Assembly: GCF_963583255.1 (NCBI RefSeq)
Contig: NC_084804.1
Location: 34,078,953 to 34,142,952 of the forward strand
Length of the DNA: 64,000 nucleotides
Direction: 5' to 3'
Origin: Pyrus communis
Taxonomy: Eukaryota; Streptophyta; Magnoliopsida; Rosales; Rosaceae
Below are positions 56,093 through 64,000 of this stretch, in pieces. The notes beneath the pieces were generated by a model. The model was given only the letters and a program-made list of their open reading frames with translations, did not search any database and was not told where the DNA came from. The stretch's first letter is position 1. The number at the start of each line of letters is the position of its first letter. The translations under genes were made by a program, and so were the position numbers.

Positions 56093-58090
56093 GGAGAATC
56101 AAGTGTTCAAATGTGAGTACAAGTTTTGAATTATAGTATCTTATCGATGCTTTAAATCACTTTTGACTTGATAAGGGAATTTGTGTAATTGTTATATAAT
56201 CATTCATGGTGTTGTGTATGGATCTTTTTAAGATTTTTGTTTAAGCAATTGGTTGAATGATGATCATGTTAGTCATTATGTGGATAAGTAGACTCAAACA
56301 ATTTTGGCTTTGTTTTGTCCCAATTGATCATGTCTCTAGTGAAATTGTAATTCATTTTGATGCTTGTAAATCAAATTGTACTTCGACTAAGCAATTTATT
56401 GAATTATTAATTTATTACTTATTGTGTTCGAGTAAATGAAAGTTAGCAGAATTTGTTGTTAATTGAAGCTTAACATTATTATCGTTAAGTTTGTCCAGAT
56501 AAGTGGGAGCGAATAACTTCGGTTTGCTCTATAAGTAAGTTCACACTGTTATACATACATATTGGGCATCAATAATCTTAAGCCAATTATGCGTTATGTA
56601 TATTGAGAGCAAAAACTTACTATTGAAGTCGACAATAACTTCATCTTCCTCGATTCTTTAAAGATCAGATTTATTCTTACATGCAATGAGTATGATTTAA
56701 TTTTCTTTAGTTTGAGAAGCCACGTCAAAATAGACAAAAACCCCTAAAACCTGTGGGACTTTGTTCTTCAAGAAAAAAATAAGGAGGGAATATGGTAAGC
56801 AGTTATTTGAAGCGCATGTTCCACCAAGGTGGCTGTTTTGCATTCTGATTTCTCTCTCAGCTCTTCTTACATGATCGATGCTTTTATCTACGTACTCACC
56901 CATGAATAATACTAAAAAGAGAAAAACTCATACTATAGATATATAGCACCTTATGTTTACACATTTTCCCAAACCCTAACCCTAATTCGACAACCCTAAC
57001 CCTAATTTTGTTCTTTTGTTAACTCTGAATGGTGGCAGCTGGCAGTGCATGGCGGTCCACTAAGGGACCAGAGTAGTTTCGGGTCCATCCTAACACTATG
57101 TAAAAAAATTTCTAGCGACATGAAAAGAAGATGAATTGTCCTTGTGAAGAAATTGAGTCAAACGACATCATAGCTTATATTTTTCAAACAGTTTTGTTTA
57201 CTTTGGCTTTGTGGTTTCTTGAAACTCAAGAATGAGGTTTTAAAATCGACTTTAATGTTATGTCTAAAGCAACCTAATCAACTATTATTTGCAACCCTCC
57301 TCTTTGCCCTCCTTTTTTTTGTCAAACGATTCAAACCAGATTTCTTTGTATTTTTGTTCATATAGTTTCACATTTTTTACTGGTTACCCTGGTCTCTACA
57401 TCCTACTTAGTTGTATTATACATTTTCTTTGATTCTCTCTATTAAATTTAGCAGATCTTTTAATTTTGTGAAGATTATTTCAATTGCTCATATTACGAGT
57501 TCGTAATTTTTTCTCAATACAAAATGAAAAGCCCTCTCTCACAAAGAATTCTAGCTCAACCGTTGTGGCAGTGCCATGATTGCGAAATTTTCCCATGCTA
57601 GGGCTAGCCTATTTGCTGATTCGAAACCAAAGAAGAAGAAAAAATCTGATACCAAAAAGTAATTTCCCTGATCACTTATTTTATAATCCTGAAAGCAAGA
57701 AGGTGGGACATGATTTTATCGATGAAGTGGATTTGGAAGAGTGGGTAGCTTATGCCACTAATAATGGCAGTAGTATAATTACATGATGATAACAGATAAC
57801 CACTTGAAAGCCGCCTATTTGCTGTTTGGTATTTGGTTCGTGATGCAAATTATAATTGTGCTACTGATTAAAGTAGGGTGGTAAGTACAGCGAATTCTTC
57901 ATGATGTGAGAACCGAGAAGTATATATAATGTAGGAACGAGGCTTCCAAAGGCTTGCTTTGCGGACAAGAAGCCAAAATTGCAAAGTTGATTTGACACAA
58001 CCACAAAACCTACCTACTTGGCATGGTCGCCTTCTTGCCATGCATATGGGACCATTGCATACAAATTAAGGATCACTTTCACTCTTTTGA

Positions 58091-58348
58091 GGACCATTTT
58101 CATAAGTGCTTTTAAAAGACTGAAAATATTTTTAGATAAAATATTTTTGGAATCAAACTTTAGTAAAATGTAAATTAATTTTGAAAAAACACTTAAAGTG
58201 TTTCCAGTAAGAAGTACATAATTTGTACTTTTTAGCATGAAGCACTTCAAGTGCTTTTACCAGAAAGTAATTGAAGTGTTTTTGGAATCCAAAATTATTT
58301 TTTCTGAAAGAGTTTTTAGTCATTTAAAAGTACTTGTCAAAGAAGCCC
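58091..58348. mobile_element. Decayed MITE related to 55552-55782
   Basis: ATAAGTGCTTTTAAAAGACTGAAAA near the left end pairs with TTTTTAGTCATTTAAAAGTACTTGT near the right end, with AAGTGCTT-type repeats between. Ends and target duplication are not clear. Confidence 0.5.
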
Positions 58349-61277
58349 TAATTTTCTTTTCGATTGTCCAACTACATTTTACCCAATTGGTTGTCTATCA
58401 TTATCGTTACCATGGTAGCTAGTGAGCTTTTTAAAACCCGAAGGAAATATAGATGCGTAGTGGGAGGAAGACACAACAAACAAAACACCCATAGAGGTTC
58501 AGGAGATCCTCTACTCATCAAGTTCTTTTCACTTCGTAATACCCCACCATGTTGTGACGGGTACAAACAAACTGCAAGTGTCACTAATTATCAAGTTCTT
58601 TTGATATGGTCTCTTGATTATATATATATATTCATATGAATTACATATGACCGTCAGATGATGATTGTATTAAATACATGTTACTATTGTAGCCAATAAT
58701 ATTAGCAGAAAAGAAAAAAAAAAAACAAAAAGTTGTTTGTATATTATATGTTTGATTGTGTCATATGATCTGATATTTACAAATTTACTTAAATTACCTG
58801 CAAATAACACAACCCCAACACACTTGCACCAACATCTATGAAGATATGAAGATAATTCTTTGGCATTGCACCTGAGGAAAAGGCCGACTACAGATTAAAC
58901 GAAGGACCACCCAAAGCAGCCTAGCAGTTGCTAGTTAGGGCAGATGTTGCAGCCTTTTACACAAGGATGTACTTTGCTTGCTGAAACTTGATGACATCAA
59001 AGAGTATAAGCATGGAAGAACCCGTGAAGTACTAATAACTGCTAACACGAAATCTGGGCCCTTGGATAGTAGATAATATCCACTCATATCCACATTCTTC
59101 TTGGTTTCTAGTTAGTAAAGTTTATGACAAGAGAATAGAATGAAAATATTTATTGGTTTATTTCTTAGTATTGAAAGAAATCTCAATATCGAATTCTACA
59201 CATGAATTAACTGAAAAAAAACTACATAATTATGGCATTTAGCCCAACAAATTCAAAAAAGCCCATACATAACGGTTATAGGTCCAGCAAGAAAATCTGA
59301 AATGAAATATGGTAATTGGGTTTAAGCCCAAAATACAACCCACTAGCAATTTCAATATGATTATTAAATTTGACTTCAACCTACCTTCTTCCCAGCCCAG
59401 TCTGAATATTTTAAACCTCTTCACCCTCTTCGGACCATTAAATTCTGACTTTAATTTGCTTTGATAAAAAACTGTTTACAGGATAAAAAGTTTCTTCTCA
59501 TCTTGATAAATAGTAATGTCCAAAGACGAAGTGTGTGTGAACATTTTTAATTTTTTTTTTAAATGGATGGAGAGAGTAAGAGAGTGTGAGAGAATGTGAG
59601 AGCGGGGAGAGAGTAGACAAAGATTTTTTTTTATTATTATTTTTATCTTTTATCTTTTATTTATTTATTTTTAAATTGAAGACATTAAAAACTATATGTG
59701 GATGATGCTTTTAAAAAACAACAAAATTTGTGTTCTTGTAATTACTAAATTGCCCATCATTTTTAATTATATTTAGTTTTAATTAGAGAATTAAAATTGT
59801 AGTTTTATGGAATTTTAATTAACAACGAGAGTTCTATTAATATGTAGTTTAAAGTAGATGGAGTACACCAACTAGAATTACTGGCTGGAAATATAGATTT
59901 GGTTTGGCATGAGAAGTAGAATCATCATTACAATAAGAGATGAACGTCTTCTAGTTGAGCATGATATGGAGTTTTGATCTCTCCAGAACTGCTCAAAAAG
60001 TGCTTTTGGAAGAACATTCGCATCCCGTCACCTTGACTAACTACGAGCGAGAGTGAGGTGAGAGAATGACCAAAAATAAACCTAAATTGTGGATGTCGAG
60101 TCGATGGTATCGATTTTAGCATGGGGCAGAAATTTCTCTACTTTGGCACCGCATGTTTGAATTCATACCAGAACGGCCAATTTCCCATTGGATATACTAT
60201 ATATACTACGTCAGCTCTGGTTTTTTGGGTTATTTTCTGGACTAGTAACAGATTGGAAAACTAAAGCCTCAGCTCTCTTTGCAAGTTGCATTAAGGCATA
60301 TGCAAAAAATTCAGAAACTATACGGAAAGAAAGGGCAATTGAAAAAGAACATGAGGTCCTGGAGGCAGAGAATAAACGTGTTTTGGAAAGTTAAAAAATA
60401 TAGTTTTCGATATATTCTACTTCTTTTTGGAGTTAATTAGTTGTGGCTATATTAGAACCTATTTAAGCACAAAAAATCACCTACCAAGTTCCAACCATGT
60501 TTAAAATAGTTCAGTTAGGTAACATCTGCAGCTAAAGTTGCATTCTGAAAATGATGAAGCCGAAATTAACCCGGTACAACAAACTTCTTCTCATCCTGCA
60601 CATAAATAAATATTCACTTTTTAGTTGCGTCTTAGTCTCGCCATTAAGAATCTACTTTCAGTTTGAGTTCAAAATTATCAGTACCCACAAAAAAGAAAAG
60701 ATACACAACAAGCACAACATTGTTATAGAATATCCTGCATTTATTTGAAGAAAGATGTACAAACAGCTTCCTTGTCCGTTGTCACATATCATGATCGGCA
60801 CTGTCCAAGCATTTTTACATCATCCCTACAACTACTTATTTGTTCATAGCATAGTAAATTTTGCTTCAATTCGGCTGATGTGAAAATGTCATAACATATA
60901 TTGCTTACATATCTTCCATACCTTGCACTTTTTGTTGAAAACTTATTTACATAATACGACTTTGCATGTTTTTTGGTTCAATTTGACATAGATGAGAGAC
61001 GCACATCATATATACTAAAACTCAAACGGGATGGGTACTGTGGATGACCAGTGGGCGGACCATTTTGCCCCTCGCTTTTTCATTCTTTTCCTGTTTGTGG
61101 CATGCTTGGTGCAGTGGAAAGACGGTTTTGCCCATTCTTTCCACGCGTCTGTCATCCTGTGTCTGTATGCTTCCAGATTTTTCTTCTTTGTTTAGCCCCT
61201 TCTCTATTTTGCATTTTTTCTAAACTGTGTGCTTTATCCTCTGTCTTCCTCTCCGGTTCTTTGATAGGATCACAGGA

Positions 61278-61516
61278 TGTTACAGTGCAGAAAGTAAAGG
61301 GAAGAAGGAAAGAAATAACTAAAACATCTTGATTTCATTTCATGCCTTCCCTAAATGGTGAAAGGGAGCTTATATACAACCCTAGAAGTGGGAACGCTCA
61401 TGATTGGAAAACATCACCACTTGTTCCACCGTTGGATGAAACCAACCTTTTCCAAGAAAAGACAAAATAACACAAAAGAGGAATGAACAGTTGTCCACTT
61501 AGCCAAGATCGTAACA
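61278..61516 (-). repeat. Gypsy 3' LTR
   Basis: 239 bp, TGTTACAGTGC...GATCGTAACA, with short inverted termini TGTTAC/GTAACA. On the minus strand it holds TATATAAGC as a TATA box. Just outside its right edge the minus strand reads CTTAGGGGGCATGAAT, the polypurine tract. Confidence 0.78.
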
Positions 61517-61519
61517 ATT

Positions 61520-64000
61520 CATGCCCCCTAAGAAGAAGTTTGTCCTTAAGCATTGAAGGTAGGGAAGCGCTCGAGGATGACGTCTGCGTCCTTCTATGTA
61601 GCATTGTGTTCTGGTAAGCCCGCCCATTTGATAAGCCATCGTCTGATCGCATGGTTACCACGTTTGAACAGGCCATGCTACAGAATGGCTTCTAGTGTCC
61701 AAGCCACTGTACCTGTATCCGAGATAGAGGGAAGCACGGAGGAGGCGACCACAGTAGACCCGAGCTTTGGTTTAAAGAGAGAGACATGGAATGTGGGGTA
61801 GATGTGAGAGTTCGAGGGTAAGTCCAAGGTGTTTGCGACTTTGCCAACACGAGCAACGATCTTGTATGGGATGTATAATCGAGGAGCCAACTTGGGGCAG
61901 TTGGTGTGGTTAACTGAGGATTGGCGATAGGGTTGAAGTCGGAGGAAAACCCAATCACCTACTTGAAACTCTCGCTCAGAGCGTTTTTTGTTGGCGTAGT
62001 GGCGCATACAATCTTAAGCAAGCTGTAAGTTGTCTCGGATGAGGCGGAGTAATGTTTCACGGTCTCTCAATTTGGTATCCACAAGGTGGACATGGGAGGA
62101 GCCTGGCAAATATGATGAGATCCGTGGCAGAGGGTAACCGTAAACAACTTCGAAAGGAGTGAGTTGTGTAGCTGAGTGATAGGTGGTGTTATACCACCAT
62201 TCCGCCCAAGGTAGCCATTCGACCCAAGAGTTGGGTGTCACCCACAAAGCTACGCAAGTAGTGTTCTAAGGTACGGTTTAAAACCTCCGTTTGGCCATCA
62301 GATTGGGGGTGGTAGGCCGAGCTGCGGTAGAGCTGAGAGCTGTTGAGCTTGAAGAATGACTATCAGAAGTGATTGATGAACACAGGATCTCGGTTGCTGA
62401 AGATTGTAGCGGGCATGCCATGTAAGCGAAACACTTCACGGATAAATATGTCAGCCACCTTTGCGGCAGAATAAGGGTGTTTGATGGCAATAAAGTGGGC
62501 ATACTTGGAAAGACGGTTGACGATGACGAAGATTGCATTGCATCCATGAGTTTGAGGGAGGCCTTCGATGAAATCCATTGTGATGTCTGTCCAAATTTGT
62601 GAAGGAATGGGCAGTGGTTGAAGTAGACCCGGTGGTTTGATGGCTTCATAATTGTTTCACTGGCAAGTATCGCAAGTTGACACAAAGGACTTGACTGCCT
62701 TTTTTAGACCTGGCCAATTAAAATTGCGACGCACCCGTTTGTATGTTTGAAGGAAGCCGGAGTAGCCGGCCATGGGTGAGGAGTGAAATTCCTGTAAAAT
62801 GCGATTACGCCAGGGAGAAGTAGCTACCACAAAGATACCGTCCCGGTAGTAGAGGAGGTCACCCCGAAGAGAAAAGTAAGGGCGCGTGGGCTGGGTGTTG
62901 TTGGAGAATAGCAGAGGCCTCCAGGTCAGCAGCATATTTGGCTTGTATCTCAAAGATATTGTCGAAGATAGGTTAGGAAAGGCCCATAAGAGCCAAGCAC
63001 TCATGTTGTTGAGACAGAGCATCTGCAGCCATGTTCGAAGAACCCGGGCGGTAATCAAGTGTATAGTTGTAGCTGAGCAACTTGAGAAGCCATTTTTGTT
63101 GAGTTAATGTGGTGATTCGCTGGTTGAGGAAGTACTTCAAAGTTTGATGGTCTGTTAGAATTTAGAAGGGGTGCCCGAGCAAGTAAGGGTGGCACTTTTA
63201 GACTGCAAATACAATGGCCATCATCTCTTTATCATAGATTGATAAAGCTTTGTGTTTGTCTGCCAATGCTTTGCTTAAGAAGGCAATTGGGTGGGCATTT
63301 TGGGAGAGAACAGCCCCGATGCCTGTCTTGGAAGCATCACATTCGATAGTGAAGGGCTAGTTGAAGTCCGGGAGAGCCAAGACTGGGGTGGACGACCAAA
63401 GACCAATGGAAGTTATCTTTTTTCAAAAGATCCGTCAGGGGGCGAACGATTAATCCGAAGTTGCGGACAAATTTACGGTAGTAGCCCGCTAATCCTAAGA
63501 ATCCTCGTAAGCCTTTAATGGTTCGAGGCGGAGGCCAAGCCAAAATGTATTGCACCTTTTGAGTGTCCACTGCCACTCCAACGACTGAGATAATGTGCCC
63601 AAGGTAGGCCACTGTTGGTTGGCCAAAAGAACACTTGGATGCTTTGACTTTCAAGGCATGAGTATAGAGAACCTCGAAGACAGAAACCAAGTGTGAGAGA
63701 TGTGTCTGCATGTTGGGACTGAATACGAGAATATCGTTGAAGAAAACCAAGACAAACTTTCGTAGAAAAGGCTTGAAAACGGAGTTTATGACGACCTGAA
63801 AAGAAGAAGGGGCATTCCACAGCCCGAAGGGCATCACCAGAAATTTAAAGTGTCCGTCATGCATGCAAAATGTAGTCTTTGGAATATCCGGCTCATGCAT
63901 CCTGATTTGGTGGAAACTGGATCTGAGGTCCAGTTTAGAGAAGACTGTAGCACCCCGTAATTCATCTAGCAGTTCATCAATGACGGGGATGGGGAAGGGA
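61520..64000 (-). pseudogene. Gypsy pol remnants: RT, RNase H, integrase, chromodomain
   Basis: Read leftward: RT from 64000 ([59 protein letters not shown]). The catalytic box is FFNDIL where the family has (Y/F)xDDIL, so one Asp is Asn. Then [26 protein letters not shown] and an RNase H part at about 63400-63060. The integrase zinc-binding region follows at about 62850-62655 (YSGFLQTYKRVRRNFNWPGL, FVSTCDTCQ then a stop). The integrase core is at about 62580-62280 (MDFIEGLPQTHGCNAIFVIV, TIFSNRDPVF). The C-terminal part is at 62007-61680 (LRLQPYRQSSV, YIPYKIVARVGKVA, HPTFHVSLFKP-like) and a chromodomain remnant at about 61680-61560 (KRGNHAIRRWLIKWAGLPE). Multiple stops; non-functional. Confidence 0.87.

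Larger units (their letters stand above)
53481..61277. other. Intergenic DNA with MITEs, no confident gene
   Basis: Contains an (AT)n run at about 53623-53652, MITEs at 55552-55782 and about 58091-58348, and an LTR-end-like scrap at 56024-56092. Two unidentified open stretches look faintly coding. One is 57660-57785 (FPDHLFYNPESKKVGHDFID, EVDLEEWVAYATNNGSS). The other is 60245-60394 (DWKTKASALFASCIKAYAKN, IRKERAIEKEHEVLEAENKR). Neither has a credible start or a family I recognise. 56973-57003 has two AACCCTAACCCTAA blocks, too short to be telomeric. Confidence 0.5.
61278..64000 (-). mobile_element. Ty3/Gypsy chromovirus, 3' half (continues past window)
   Basis: The minus-strand order RT, RNase H, integrase, chromodomain, polypurine tract, LTR runs from the right window edge to the LTR at 61278-61516. 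Frames are broken by stops and frameshifts. The 5' LTR and gag lie beyond 64000. The left flank is CAGGA (61273-61277). Confidence 0.88.

Noticed and set aside
56973..57003. Interstitial telomeric repeat
   Set aside because: Only a few AACCCTAA units; too short, and telo-box motifs are common in plant leaders.
61000..61277. Helitron end
   Set aside because: TATATACTAAAACTC at about 61010 resembles a Helitron start, but no hairpin plus CTRR terminus was found.

Overview
The window is nuclear DNA of a flowering plant. The gene types (a plant U-box E3 ligase, an IDA-like peptide precursor, a PH-RCC1-FYVE-BRX protein), canonical GT-AG introns and the dense set of Copia, Gypsy, LARD, TRIM, MULE, hAT and SINE-like repeats all fit a dicot. 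Several repeats, above all the Cassandra LTR, the short foldback MITEs and the CACACCCCGACC-type LTR end, remind me of apple/pear-type Rosaceae. That placement is inference. I see no bacterial features, CRISPR array, convincing tRNA gene or complete rRNA gene.

Only three host genes look intact: a single-exon U-box E3 ligase (27998-29245, minus), a small IDA-like secreted peptide precursor (42876-43139, plus) and a nine-exon PRAF-type PH/RCC1/FYVE/BRX gene (46248-52954, minus; 1130 residues when the exons are assembled). Broken host genes are a G-type lectin receptor kinase 5' end (1-360), a second remnant of its signal peptide (26349-26414), a split U-box pseudogene (2405-7380) and a two-exon HUB2-like fragment (38372-38985).

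Layout: 1-29.2 kb is an old direct duplication of a block [lectin-RLK 5' end - intergenic - U-box gene]. The left copy was broken by retrotransposons. An old Copia element (2488-7275) sits inside the U-box copy. A plus-strand Copia gag/protease scrap (7381-7838) follows it, with a younger Copia (7839-12479) at its right edge. Next come an array of CATTGGGG-type repeats (13740-14040) and a very young 8.3-kb LARD (14850-23141) with 1523-bp LTRs, a GGGAT target duplication, a tRNA-Asp primer site, a truncated gag-like ORF and an intact antisense coiled-coil ORF. Then follow a Cassandra solo LTR carrying a 5S rRNA-like segment (23768-24099), a 1.1-kb non-autonomous hAT (24546-25683), a foldback MITE, a SINE (27421-27656) and the surviving U-box gene.

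From 29-42 kb there is mostly decayed repeat DNA: a hAT transposase 3' end cut by a long-TIR MULE, a Gypsy-like LTR remnant with hairpin repeats and the HUB2 fragment. From 42-53 kb lie the two remaining host genes. From 53.5-61.3 kb is intergenic DNA with MITEs. 61278-64000 is the 3' half of a decayed chromodomain Gypsy element running off the window edge. The host genes show no shared pathway. What organises the window is nested transposition into an ancient tandem duplication; the most unusual item is the young LARD with its antisense ORF.
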